DNA from: Pseudokineococcus lusitanus
Lineage (GTDB): Bacteria; Actinomycetota; Actinomycetes; Actinomycetales; Quadrisphaeraceae
DNA: 64,000 bases
Reading direction: 5' to 3'
NCBI RefSeq assembly: GCF_003751265.1
Contig: NZ_RJKN01000006.1
Location: 62,001-126,000 of the forward strand
In this document: positions 1 to 8,885 of the stretch, piece after piece
How positions within the stretch are numbered: the first letter of the stretch is position 1
Layout of the letters: the number at the start of each line of letters is the position of its first letter
Translations under genes and position numbers: made by a program
Notes under the pieces: model-generated
Databases searched by the model: none
Told to the model about the DNA's origin: nothing
Seen by the model: only the letters and a program-made list of their open reading frames with translations

Positions 1-1
1 G

Positions 2-1633
2 CGCGACCGGGGCGTCATCCTCCAGGCGCTCGTCCGCCGGACCCGCGCGCTGCTCGGCGCCGACATGGCCTACCTGTCGCTCAACGACCTCGACGCGGGC
101 GAGACGTGGATCCACGTCACCGACGGCGTGCGCACCGCCGCCTACGCCGGCATCCGGATGCCGCTGGGCACCGGCATCCTCGGCGCGGTCGCGGCCGGGG
201 GGACGTCGGTGCACACGGACGACTACCTCGCCGACCGCGACCTCAACCACCTCACGCACATCGACGCCGTCGTCGCCGAGGAGGGCGTGCGCGCCATCAG
301 CGGCGAGCCGCTCCGGGTCGACGGGCACCTCGTCGGGGCGCTGCTCGTCGCTCACCGCACGCCCGTCGCCATGCCGCCCGCCGGGCTGGCGGCGCTGCGG
401 CTCATGGCGCTGCAGGCCGCCGTCGCGCTGGAGCAGACCCGACGGGCCGGGGAGATCGCCGAGCTGCGCGACGCCGCCCGGGCCGCGCGTGACGACGCCG
501 CGCGGCTCGAGCAGAAGGCCGCAGAGGCCGAGGCGCTGCTGGCGCTGGACGCGCGGCTGCTCGCCGCGGTCGAGACCGGCAGCGGATGCCACGCCGTCCT
601 CGAGGAGGTCGCCGCCGAGCTCGCGGCGCCCGTGGCGCTGCTCGACGCGCGGGGCGAGGTGCGGTCGGGGTCACCCACGGCCCTGCCCGACGATGCGCAG
701 CCCCCGGGGAGCGAGTGCGCCGTCGAGGGCGGCCGCGGCTGCCTCGTCACCCCGGCGAGCGGGGCGCGGGCGGACGCCGTCTTGGGGCGCGGAGCGCTGG
801 CCGTCGGCCTCGCGCTGCAGGTCGAGCACGAGCTGGCCGAGGCCGCGGACCGCTCGGCGTCGACGCTGCTCGACGATCTGCTCGGCGACCACCTCGACGA
901 CGGGCCCGACGGCGACCGCGCCGCCCGCCGCGAGGTCGCCGAGGCCCGGGCGCTCAGCCACGGGGTCGACCTGCGCGCGCCGGCGTCGTCGCTCGTGGTG
1001 CTCGTGCCGGCGGCCGAGCGGCAGCGCGGCGTCGCCGCCCTGCGGCCGCTCGTGGCGCGGGGCGGCCTCGTCTCGGTGCACGCCGGCCACGTGTGCCTGC
1101 TGTGCCCGGCCGGCGGGTCCACCACCGACGCCGTCGGCGACCGCGTCGCGGAGGCGCTCGCGACGGCGGGCGTGCCCGGCCTCGTGGGCAGCGCGACCGC
1201 CGCCGGCCGCGGCGCCGGCCCGCTGCAGCGCGCGCACGCCGAGGCGGCCCAGGCCGCCCGCGCCGCGCAGGTCCTCGGCTGGCGGCGTGGCCACGCCGAC
1301 CGGGCCCGCCTCGGCCTCGCGGGCCTGCTGCTCGGCGGCCACGACGAGCAGGTCGTCGACGCGCTCGTCGAGCAGCAGCTCGGCCCCGCCCTGGCGTACG
1401 ACGCCGCCCACGGCACCCGGCTCGTGGAGACGGCGGCCGCCGTCCTCGAGGAGGGGTCGCGGACGGGCGCGGCGGCGCGGCTATTCGTGCACGTCAACAC
1501 GGTGCGGCAGCGCGCGGAGCGCCTCGGCGAGCTGCTCGGGCAGGGGTGGGACGTGCCGCCGCGGAGCCTCGACGTGCACGCGGCGCTGCGGCTGCAGGTG
1601 CTGAGGGCGGCGCGGGGCGGCACAGGCGGATGA
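2..1633 (+). CDS. GAF-domain PucR/CdaR-type transcriptional regulator (5' partial)
   Basis: The reading frame is open from base 2 with no stop, so the gene starts upstream of the window; the first in-window ATG (65) lies inside the GAF domain and is not the start. The first ~140 residues look like a GAF sensor domain, followed by an Ala/Glu-rich helical linker (about 150-185) and a CdaR/GGDEF-like middle region. The C-terminus is a PucR-type helix-turn-helix with the hallmark HVNTVRQRAERL. Members of this family regulate catabolic genes in response to small ligands. The target is not apparent because the upstream neighbours are missing. The next gene is convergent, so this gene ends its transcription unit. 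Confidence 0.85.
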   Translation, partial: RDRGVILQALVRRTRALLGADMAYLSLNDLDAGETWIHVTDGVRTAAYAGIRMPLGTGILGAVAAGGTSVHTDDYLADRDLNHLTHIDAVVAEEGVRAISGEPLRVDGHLVGALLVAHRTPVAMPPAGLAALRLMALQAAVALEQTRRAGEIAELRDAARAARDDAARLEQKAAEAEALLALDARLLAAVETGSGCHAVLEEVAAELAAPVALLDARGEVRSGSPTALPDDAQPPGSECAVEGGRGCLVTPASGARADAVLGRGALAVGLALQVEHELAEAADRSASTLLDDLLGDHLDDGPDGDRAARREVAEARALSHGVDLRAPASSLVVLVPAAERQRGVAALRPLVARGGLVSVHAGHVCLLCPAGGSTTDAVGDRVAEALATAGVPGLVGSATAAGRGAGPLQRAHAEAAQAARAAQVLGWRRGHADRARLGLAGLLLGGHDEQVVDALVEQQLGPALAYDAAHGTRLVETAAAVLEEGSRTGAAARLFVHVNTVRQRAERLGELLGQGWDVPPRSLDVHAALRLQVLRAARGGTGG

Positions 1634-1665
1634 GCTGCCCGGCTCGCCTCGACCGACCTCGTTCG

Positions 1666-2085
1666 TCAGCCGACGACGAAGACCCTCGCGCCCAGCGCCT
1701 CGTAGGTGCTGCGGGCCCTGTCGTCCCGGGTGCCGAGCGGCACCCCGGCCTGGACGGCCGTCAGCGCGACCGCACCGTCGTAGGCCGCGCCCCCGACGAC
1801 GCCCGCGTCGGCCCGCACCTCCGGCAGCCGGGCGGAGACCGCCTCGGGGAGAGTGACGGGCGGCTCGAAGCGGGCGAGAAGTCGGACGGCGTCCGCCGCG
1901 TCGACACGCACGTCACCCGGGAGGCGCGTGAGGACGGAGAAGGTCTCGAGCGCCGCGTGCCCGCACAGGGGGAGGCGGCGCCCGCGGCACCACTCCGCGA
2001 CGGCCTCGTGCGCGTCGTGCGTGGCGATGAGCACCGGGACGGCGGCGCTCGTGTCCAGCGCCACCAGCTCGTCCGGTGCGGTCAA
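1666..2085 (-). CDS. PIN-domain toxin (VapC-like RNase)
   Basis: 139 residues. PIN ribonucleases use clustered acidic residues around a metal ion. Here they are the Asp of VALDTSAA near the N-terminus, the Glu of ALETFS, the Asp of AYDGAVALTA, and the Thr/Asp of GTRDDRA near the C-terminus. The most likely start is a TTG at 2085-2083 that overlaps the antitoxin stop as TTGA. Upstream codons in this frame exist but run through the antitoxin gene and do not look like PIN sequence. Toxins of this type cleave RNA until bound by the cognate antitoxin, encoded immediately upstream. The length is typical. The unusual start codon may keep toxin translation low and coupled to the antitoxin. Confidence 0.8.
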   Translation of the reverse strand: MTAPDELVALDTSAAVPVLIATHDAHEAVAEWCRGRRLPLCGHAALETFSVLTRLPGDVRVDAADAVRLLARFEPPVTLPEAVSARLPEVRADAGVVGGAAYDGAVALTAVQAGVPLGTRDDRARSTYEALGARVFVVG

Positions 2086-2318
2086 CGGCGCCCGGCGTCG
2101 AGGAGGCCGAAGACGGTGTCGTCGTCGACGGGCGTGCTGCCGGTGGCGACGAGGTGGCCTTCCTCCTCGACGAGACGCGCCGTCCGTCCCGCGGGGACGA
2201 GCTGCAGCCCGGCGCCGTAGCGCGAGACGTCCACCCCCGCGCCGGGGGCGAGGCCGAGCGCGTCCCGCAGCGCCTTGGGGACGACCACAGGCCCCAGGAA
2301 CTCCACCGTCGCACGCAT
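2082..2318 (-). CDS. AbrB/MazE-family antitoxin
   Basis: 78 residues with an N-terminal SpoVT-AbrB swapped-hairpin domain: GPVVVPKALRDALGL followed by PGAGVDV is the family signature. The C-terminal half (about 45-78) is acidic and probably the disordered toxin-binding tail. It lies first in a two-gene operon with the PIN toxin, sharing bases through a TTGA junction. This is the usual antitoxin-first order, and such pairs normally autorepress through the AbrB domain. No clear operator palindrome was seen upstream. Confidence 0.8.
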   Translation of the reverse strand: MRATVEFLGPVVVPKALRDALGLAPGAGVDVSRYGAGLQLVPAGRTARLVEEEGHLVATGSTPVDDDTVFGLLDAGRR

Positions 2319-2421
2319 GGTGGGACGCTACTGGCGGCCTGCCAGTCGGAGCCGCCCCGACGTCCTCGTCGCGCGGCTCGGGCACAGGCTGTCCGCGGAA
2401 CCGGGCGTGGTGGTCCCAGGG

Positions 2422-3512
2422 CTACTCGAGCGCCGCCATCTCCCCGAGCAGTGGTTCGAGGGACGAGAGGTCAGCAGCGACGTCGGCCATCGTCCGCGCC
2501 GGGTCCAGGGCGAAGGTCGCGCCGAAGACCGAGGAGCCGTACCCCTCCGAGTCGCCCGGTCCGCGGCCGACGAAGGCCGGGAGACCGACGGCGACGGCCC
2601 GCTCGTGGGCTTAACGGTCCTCGGCGGCTCGGGGGCGGGCAGGCTCGCGCTCCCAGTCGTCGCGGGCCGCCGCCATGAGCGGCCACACGGCGGCGAGACG
2701 CGACCAGTCGAAGCGCCGGCCGGCGTCGATGTCCTGCCGCAGGCCGACGAGCACGTAGGGGCCGGCCGGCACGACGTCCGGGCCTGCTGTCGCCGGCCGA
2801 CGCTGAGCCGGCAGCCCGTCGACCACCCTGAGGACGGCCGCATCCCCCGGCCTGGCGGTCGGGACCTCGACGTGGAGGACCTCGCGCGTGCTGGAGCCCG
2901 GGGCGAGGAGCGGGTCCCAGGACGTGCTGCGACGCAGGCGGGCCGCGACCCAGGACAGCCGAGCGGTCATCGCGGCGGCGACGTCCTCGCCGTCACGCCA
3001 TGAGCCCCACGGTGTGTCCGGCGTAAGGCGGGGGACGGCGCGGTCCGCGTGCGCCAGCCATGCCCCCGCCGTCGCCGCCGCCCATCCTCCGCCGCCGGCG
3101 GCAGCAGCGAGCAAGTCCCCCAGGCGACGGCACGCCACGGTGCCGGCGGGTCGCCGAGGTGGAGGTGTCGTGACCTCAGCAGCACGTGCGCCATGGCTCC
3201 GGGCGTGCGGGACGCCGCGTAGCGCAAGCGGTCGGCGTCAGGCTCGACGAGCAGGGCGGAGGCGACGACGGCCTCGCCGTCGGCCCCGCGGAGCACGAGC
3301 CCCGGCTGCCGTCCCAGCCGGCTGACGTCGCGGCGTAGGACGGCTGGGTCATCGAGCGGCGCGCCGAGAAGGGCGCAGAGGGGCGGGGGGTCGGTCGCGA
3401 GCAGGACGGCGAGCAGGTCCAGCCAACGCTCGTCGTCGGGCTGCAGCGGCAGGACGTGCTCCACACCCTGCGGGACGCCGCCGGCGTCTCCGTCGACGGC
3501 AGGGGCGCTCAT
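2422..3512 (-). pseudogene. Decayed hypothetical gene: frameshift plus in-frame TAA
   Basis: Coding-quality sequence runs along the minus strand in three pieces. From the ATG at 3512, one frame reads as an ordinary acidic protein (QPDDERWLDLLAVLL and onward) until about 3140, where it turns into Arg-rich nonsense. A second frame, enterable at GTG 3138, then carries plausible protein (RFDWSRLAAVWPLM) to a TAA at 2613-2611. Directly after that TAA the same frame continues as good protein for 61 codons (GDSEGYGSSVFGATFALDP) to a TAG at 2424-2422. TAA is rare in this window. I infer one gene of about 360 codons broken by a frameshift near 3100-3140 and a nonsense codon. The family is not recognised. 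Alternatively, the GTG 3138 frame is a separate short gene. Confidence 0.5.
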
Positions 3513-3660
3513 GGCGGCAGGAGAGCAGGCACCACCGACGGCCCGTCGCTGCCGGGGCGACGCCTCAAGGCTCCGTGGGTCGAACGGCGAGCGTCGCGAC
3601 GCGTCGGACGACTCCGCGCGCGTGAGCACTGGTCGGCGACCCGGCGGGCGACGTCCGGGC

Positions 3661-4533
3661 TCAGCCGGCCGTCGGGAAGCGCTCGGCGAGGTATGCGGCG
3701 ACAGCCGCCCGCTCCTCGACCGCCATGTCACCGGGCCGGCGGAGCAGCCTGGTGAGCCCCCGTCGCCCCACGAGCGGGACACCCGCGACCGTCTCACCGC
3801 CCCACGGCAGCTCGGTCCCGACGAAGCAGAGCGCGCCCCGCACCGGGACGTCGGCGCCCACGCGCTCCAGCTCGGCGGTCACCGCGGCGACCTGCGTCGC
3901 GAGGCCGTCGAGCAGCCGTGACTGGTCGCGGCCCCGGATGACGAGCCGCTCGGTCCGAGGGCGAAGGAAATCGCCCGCTCGCCGCACCTCGAGCCGCCCG
4001 GTGTGGGTCTTGGCGTCGACCACCCAGACCCCGGCGGGCGTGACGACGAGGTGGTCGATGTTCGGCGTCGACAGCCGCCCGTCGGGCCGACGCAGGCGGC
4101 GGTCGTGCAGGCCGACGACGTCCGGCCCCAGCGCGTCGACCGCCTCGGCGACCGCCCTCTCGCCACGCGCCCCTTGCTGCCAGACGCGCGTGCTGGCCGG
4201 CTCGTCGGACAGGGCGAGGATCAGCCCGCCCAAGCGTGGGTGTCGCGCCCGGACGCGTGCCTCGCGCGCGGCGACCCGCCGGTCGTGCTCGCGCTGCGCC
4301 GACGCCCCCGCCCGTCCGGGCGTCGGCATCTCTGCCGCGCGCGGGTGGGGCACGGCGGGCGGAGCCGCCTCCGGAGCGGCTCCGCCGTCGACGCAGGCGA
4401 GACACCGCGTCGTCCTAGCTGCGGCGTCCCAGCCGGCACGGCTCCCGGCGGGGAGCGGCGTCGCGCATGCGGCGCAGGTGTCGTCACGGCGCAGCGTCAG
4501 GACCTTCACCACTCGACCGTCGTCTCCCGGCAC
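3661..4533 (-). CDS. NERD-domain protein with N-terminal zinc ribbon
   Basis: 290 residues from the GTG at 4533; a second GTG about seven codons in (VVKVLTLRR) is equally possible. Residues 20-47 hold two CxxC pairs (C20, C23, C44, C47), suggesting a small zinc ribbon. A charged linker follows, and then a NERD (nuclease-related) domain from about 118: GARGERAVAEAV, the NIDHLVV block around D160 and VVDAKTHTG with D173 and K175. These match the PD-(D/E)XK-like acidic and lysine positions of the family. The domain occurs in DNA-processing and defence-associated proteins; the substrate is unknown. The gene sits alone, between the decayed gene 3' of it and a divergent small gene. Confidence 0.7.
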   Translation of the reverse strand: MPGDDGRVVKVLTLRRDDTCAACATPLPAGSRAGWDAAARTTRCLACVDGGAAPEAAPPAVPHPRAAEMPTPGRAGASAQREHDRRVAAREARVRARHPRLGGLILALSDEPASTRVWQQGARGERAVAEAVDALGPDVVGLHDRRLRRPDGRLSTPNIDHLVVTPAGVWVVDAKTHTGRLEVRRAGDFLRPRTERLVIRGRDQSRLLDGLATQVAAVTAELERVGADVPVRGALCFVGTELPWGGETVAGVPLVGRRGLTRLLRRPGDMAVEERAAVAAYLAERFPTAG

Positions 4534-4712
4534 GGCCTGAGAAGCCGGCGCGTCGATCCGTCACCCGCTTGCTCGAGGGTTGCCCCCACCGACCACGACC
4601 GGCACCGCCGACCGGGTGACGGACCGGGCCGCGCCCCCGCTGGGACGCCTCTCCGGCCCTATCGGAGTGTGGGTCGCAACGGCTCACGTCCTCAACGAGA
4701 CGGAGCCCGATC

Positions 4713-5021
4713 ATGACCATCACCACTCCCTCCACCGACCGCTTCGCCGCCTGGCAGGAGGACGCCGACGTCGACCCCACCGCGGCGGACGACGGCGGCC
4801 CGGCGTGGTTCGTCCGGATGACCGTCGTCCGCCTTCTCGACGACGAGCGTGAGGAGGAGCACGTCGAGGACCTCTTCGGCCTCGTCGACGGCGGCGGCCG
4901 CTTCCACCACGACGTCGCCGACGTCGCGCTCGAGGACGCCGGCGGCACGTGGCGCCGCACGGGGCGCTGGACGTTCGACCGGCGGCACCAGCAGTGGCGG
5001 GCACCGGTGAGTCGCGGCTGA
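4713..5021 (+). CDS. Small acidic hypothetical protein
   Basis: 102 residues starting at ATG 4713, with a GA-rich ribosome-binding stretch (ACGGAG) about 7 bases upstream. The protein is rich in Asp and Glu, with a central run LLDDEREEEHVEDLFGL and a basic, Trp-containing C-terminus. No signal peptide or membrane segment is visible. Codon use matches the host pattern, which argues that it is real rather than a shadow of the opposite strand. No family is recognised. It lies between the divergent NERD gene and the convergent remains of a DUF262/DUF1524 gene. Confidence 0.55.
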   Translation: MTITTPSTDRFAAWQEDADVDPTAADDGGPAWFVRMTVVRLLDDEREEEHVEDLFGLVDGGGRFHHDVADVALEDAGGTWRRTGRWTFDRRHQQWRAPVSRG

Positions 5022-5039
5022 GCGCAGACGCCGGTCGGC

Positions 5040-6742
5040 TCAGCCTCGGCTGGGCTCTCCGGCCGGTCGGGGCCAGCAGCGGCACGCCAGCTCGGCGAGC
5101 TGCTGGCCCCGCCGCCGGATGTCGTCGTCGGTCCATGCCTCGGGGTGCCCGCTCGTCAGCTCGTTGTTGAGGGCCAGCAACGACCACTGCTGCAGCAGAG
5201 ACCGTTTGCCCTTCCCCGCCAGCTGCCCGCCACCGTCTCGGCACTGCGCCTCGTCGTCGCGCCACGGGCGGTTCGACAGCGACGCGTTGAGCTTCTGGCT
5301 GACCAGCGTGAGGTTGCCGAGGGTGTCGACGAGGCGGTCGCGCGCTGCGGCCTGCTCGGACGACCTGCGCGCCGACCTCCCGACGACGCGGGACTCGGCC
5401 TTCTGGCCGACCGACGACGACAGCGGCGCTGCCTCCACCGCGGCGCCGGCGCCCTCGACCCCGGCGGCGTCGAGGCGGCGCAGCAGCACGACCATCAGCT
5501 TGTTGATGCCAGCCGTCGGGCGCCGGAGCAGCGCCCGCCAGCACCGCCCAGCTCTCCAGGGCGGCCAGACCCGCGTCCACCTGCGCGGTCGGAACCCGGT
5601 GAGCGGGCGCCAGAAGCCACAGCAGCACGGGCGTCGTCGACGCCAGCTCGAGCGCCTCGACCACCCGCCCGTAGAAGCGGCCAGCGCTGGTCTCGGCGTC
5701 GAGTCCCGAGAGGTCGCGGAAGACTCGGGCGTCCTCGGCGAGGCGGCGGAGGAAGGCGTCGGCGGAGCCGACGTCCGCCATGAGCGGCTTCGCGTGCTCG
5801 ACGAAACGGCGGAAGACCTACTCCGTCGGCACCTCCTCGCGAGTCCTGGCCGTCAGCCAGTACTGGAAGAAGATGTCGAGGCGGGCCCTGGAGGTGCGGC
5901 CCTGCCGCACCTCGTCCCGCCACCAGTCGTCGTCGAGCTCGAGCCACAGCGACTCGGCCCAATGCTCGACGTCGGCGCCGGCCTCGTGACCCCATTGGAA
6001 CACCCAGTTCTTGACGAGGTCGGCGGAGAGCAGGGGTGTGCCGCGGTCGTTGAGCGTCTCGAAGATGAGCTGGTCGTCGTCGGACTCGTCGAGCGTGATG
6101 GCCACCAGCCCGAGGCGGTCCTGCAGCGCCGCCGACAGGGCGTGGGCGCGCTCGTCCTGGCTGCCGACCACGTCGCCGAGGGCCTCGTCGATGTCGCCGA
6201 CCAGCCACCGCGCCACGCGCTCACGGAAGTACCGGTGAGCCTTCAGCGGACGCGACTCCGGGTCGACCGACGCCGACGACGGCACAGGGTCCATCGCCGC
6301 CTCGAACGCCGCACGGTCCGTCCTCGACGGCCAGACCTTGAAGCGCTCCGGCATGCCCGCCAGCCGCCTGGACCGGTTGAGCACGAGGACGGCGAGGTCC
6401 TCGGCCTCCTCGTGCCCGTGCTCCTCGGTAGCCGCCTGCGCCGCGTCGAGCAGCAGCTGCAGCGTCGTCATGCGCTGCTGCCCGTCGATGACGGAGTGCC
6501 TCGTGACACCGCCCGCTGCGCTGGGGAGCGCCTTCGTGACGACGGCGCCGAGGAAGTGACGGCGCTCGGGCGCGTCCGCGTCGTCGTCACTGCCGACCTG
6601 GGCCTCGGCGACCCGCCGGACGTCCTCCCACAGCGGCGCCCACTGCTCCTCCTCGTTCCAGACGTACGGGCGCTGGAACGCCGGGATCTCGTAGTGGTCG
6701 CGTCCCTCGAGGATCCCGCGGCGTGACGCTGTCGGCCTTCAT
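5040..6742 (-). pseudogene. DUF262/DUF1524 (GmrSD-like) nuclease, inactivated
   Basis: A full-length homologue can be pieced together from two frames. It starts with MKADSVT at 6742, then shifts (about two bases lost near 6713-6718) into the frame reading ILEGRDHYEIPAFQRPYVW, the DUF262 N-terminus. That frame continues through VIDGQQRMTTLQLLLDA and DQLIFETLNDRGTPLLSADL to an in-frame TAG at 5820-5818. Beyond the stop it goes on as VFRRFVEHAKPLM until a second short deletion near 5537-5543. The remainder, in the shifted frame, is the DUF1524 end: TLGNLTLVSQKLN, KRSLLQQW and a final stop at 5040. The His-containing nuclease motif expected before LGNLTL is not visible in any frame. Such proteins belong to the GmrSD family of modification-dependent nucleases. 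Confidence 0.85.
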
Positions 6743-6876
6743 GGTTGCTCCCCCGTGACGGCGCTGGTCACCCGACCGGCTCCGGGCCGGCACCGTGCCT
6801 GACGGGTCCGACAATCCGCACCTAAGGTCCTGCCGAAGCAAGGTGCCCGAGCACCTTCGACGACAGGGGGCAGCGC

Positions 6877-8103
6877 GTGGGCGAGCCAGCGACACGGACC
6901 GGGTCGACGTCGGACGAGGTCGGGCCCGTCACCGACTCTCCTGCCGACCAGCACCCCAACGGCACGGAGGTCCACACCACGGACGCGGCTCCCATATCAC
7001 CCGACATGGACGACGACGCTGCCGACGTCGAGGCGCACGTCGCGGAGGAGCAGTCCCGGCAGCGCGCCTTCGTCAAGAGCCTGGCGGCCGACGACATCAA
7101 GTCCGGTGGGTGGTTCACGAAGCTGGTGGCGCACGCGCTCGGCTCGTACACCGACAAGGTGGACTGGCAGTACTTCCAGGAGAAGTACGCCGGGGTGCCG
7201 GCGGACGCGGTCGTGGACCAGCGCATCAAGATGGCGGCCCGGTACGCGGCGCTGGAAGGCGGCCTCTCGGCCGGGGCGTACTCAGCCGCCGTCGCCGCCA
7301 CCATCGGGTCCCTGGGCGGCGCCTCGCCGGCGACGCTGCCCGCCGCCGCGACGACGATGCTGGTCGACGTCACGTACGTCACCCAGCTCCAGCTGCGCCT
7401 CGCGCACGACATCGCCGTCCTCTACCGCGTCCCGCTGGACACCTCGGACCCGGAGGACCTGTGGAAGCTCATCCGCGTGGCCTTCACCATCAAGGGGGGG
7501 GAGGCCGTCGGCGAAGGAGCCGTCAAGGCGGTTCCCGTCGTCGTGCGACCACTGGTCAAGCGCTTCTACGCGAAGGGCACCCTCCAAGCCGCCAAGGGCC
7601 TTCCGGTCGTCGGCAAGTACCTGCTGCAGCGCAACGTCATCAAGATCGGCATACCCCTCGTCGGCGTGCCGCTGGCGGCACTCCTCAACCGGTACACCAC
7701 CTTGGTCGCCGGCCGTCACGCGCGCGCCGTCTTCCGCGAGGAGGCGCGCGTCATCGAGCTCGCGGAGCGGCTCGTCGAGCGGACCGAGCACCCGCAGGCG
7801 CTGCTCTGGGTGGCGTGGCTCGTCATCAACGCTGACAAGAACATCTCCGACAGCGAAGCCCTGCTCATGCGCCACCTCGTGCGCCTCGCGCGTGGGCAGC
7901 ACGAGGTGGTCGACGAGGTACTCGCGCGCCTGGTCGAGGTGGACGCCGCGGACGTGTGGGCCCGAGTCGATGCCGAGCCCGGCGACCGCAGCGGCCTCCT
8001 CGCTGCCGCTCATCAGATCGCGGAGGTCGATGGCTCCGTCAACGCCCGCGAGCGGGACGTCCTGGCCGACCTCGCCGAGAGGGCGGCTCGGGCGGACAGC
8101 TGA
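6877..8103 (+). CDS. EcsC-like protein with TerB-like C-terminal region
   Basis: 408 residues from GTG 6877, preceded by an AGGGGG ribosome-binding site. The first ~55 residues are acidic and low-complexity. The middle (about 70-280) resembles EcsC-family proteins: alternating amphipathic and hydrophobic helices with many small residues, such as GGLSAGAYSAAVAATIGSLGG. The C-terminal ~110 residues (ALLWVAWLVINADKNISDSE to the end) look like a TerB-type helical domain, with the acidic IAEVDGSVNARERDVL motif seen in metal- or stress-associated TerB proteins. It is the first of three same-strand genes ending at 9388, a gap of about 100 bp separating it from the second. The biochemical function of EcsC-like proteins is not settled. 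Confidence 0.55.
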   Translation: MGEPATRTGSTSDEVGPVTDSPADQHPNGTEVHTTDAAPISPDMDDDAADVEAHVAEEQSRQRAFVKSLAADDIKSGGWFTKLVAHALGSYTDKVDWQYFQEKYAGVPADAVVDQRIKMAARYAALEGGLSAGAYSAAVAATIGSLGGASPATLPAAATTMLVDVTYVTQLQLRLAHDIAVLYRVPLDTSDPEDLWKLIRVAFTIKGGEAVGEGAVKAVPVVVRPLVKRFYAKGTLQAAKGLPVVGKYLLQRNVIKIGIPLVGVPLAALLNRYTTLVAGRHARAVFREEARVIELAERLVERTEHPQALLWVAWLVINADKNISDSEALLMRHLVRLARGQHEVVDEVLARLVEVDAADVWARVDAEPGDRSGLLAAAHQIAEVDGSVNARERDVLADLAERAARADS

Positions 8104-8204
8104 CGCCTTCTGCACCGTTGACGCGGCGGCTCGTCGAGCATTTGCGCGATCCGTAATGACGAAAGAGTCCACGCGCCTCCGGTCCGCGGTGTAGACCCGC
8201 CCTC

Positions 8205-8885
8205 ATGACGCACGACGACGACGTCGCCCGCCTGTCCGCCCACGTCGAGGAGACGCTGCCGCGCGACGAGTGGGCAGGATGGCCCGGCGGTTGGCGAGGG
8301 CAGTCCGAGCTGGCTCTCCTGGACGCCGTCTTCAGCATCAGTGCCCGCTACGGCGGGGAGGACACCGGCGTCCGTCGCGTAGTCAAGGCGTACCGCGATC
8401 GCCCTGGCGCCACCGGAGCGGACGACCTCCGCACGCTCGCAGCCTTCGACGCGGAGGAGCTGGCCGCTCTGGTCGGCAACAGGCAGCGGGTCTCCGGTCG
8501 CCTGAAGGCGGACGCCGTCGTCGAGGCAGCCGCCCATCTGGTGGCGGCCGGGGCGACCTCGAGCGACAACGTGGACCCCACCGCTCACAAGTCCGCCTAC
8601 ACGAGCGTCCACGGCCTCGGCAGCCAGACCTGGCACTACTTCTGCATGCTGCTCGGCCGCGAGGAGGTGAAGGCCGACCGCTGGATCATCCGCTTCGTCG
8701 AGGACGCCCTCGGGCGGCCGAGCACGGCCGACGAGTCGCACCGCCTCCTCCATGCGGTGGCCGAACGGCTCGGCGCCTCACCGACCGCCCTGGACCACGC
8801 CATCTGGAGCGCGACGCGGGAGCCGGCGGGCAACGCCGACACCACCGGCGGTCCCGACATGGCGACCCGTGAGGATGGCGCCTGA
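8205..8885 (+). CDS. HhH-GPD-fold-like protein (DNA glycosylase-related)
   Basis: 226 residues from ATG 8205. Residues 135-165 resemble the helix-hairpin-helix plus catalytic-Asp block of endonuclease III-type enzymes: HGLGSQTWHYFCMLLG followed by KADRWIIRF, with D158 at the catalytic aspartate position. The lysine that bifunctional glycosylases carry in the hairpin (GxGxKTA) is Gln here (GLGSQTW), and no Fe-S cysteine cluster is present. It could be a monofunctional base-excision enzyme or a non-catalytic relative. Its TGA stop overlaps the next ATG by one base, so it is translationally coupled to the membrane protein gene downstream. Confidence 0.5.
   Translation: MTHDDDVARLSAHVEETLPRDEWAGWPGGWRGQSELALLDAVFSISARYGGEDTGVRRVVKAYRDRPGATGADDLRTLAAFDAEELAALVGNRQRVSGRLKADAVVEAAAHLVAAGATSSDNVDPTAHKSAYTSVHGLGSQTWHYFCMLLGREEVKADRWIIRFVEDALGRPSTADESHRLLHAVAERLGASPTALDHAIWSATREPAGNADTTGGPDMATREDGA

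Noticed and set aside
2611-2613. Possible programmed stop readthrough or selenocysteine
   Set aside because: The stops crossed by good coding sequence are TAA (here) and TAG (5818, 50106), not TGA, no SECIS-like context is seen, and the same genes carry frameshifts, so decay is the simpler reading.
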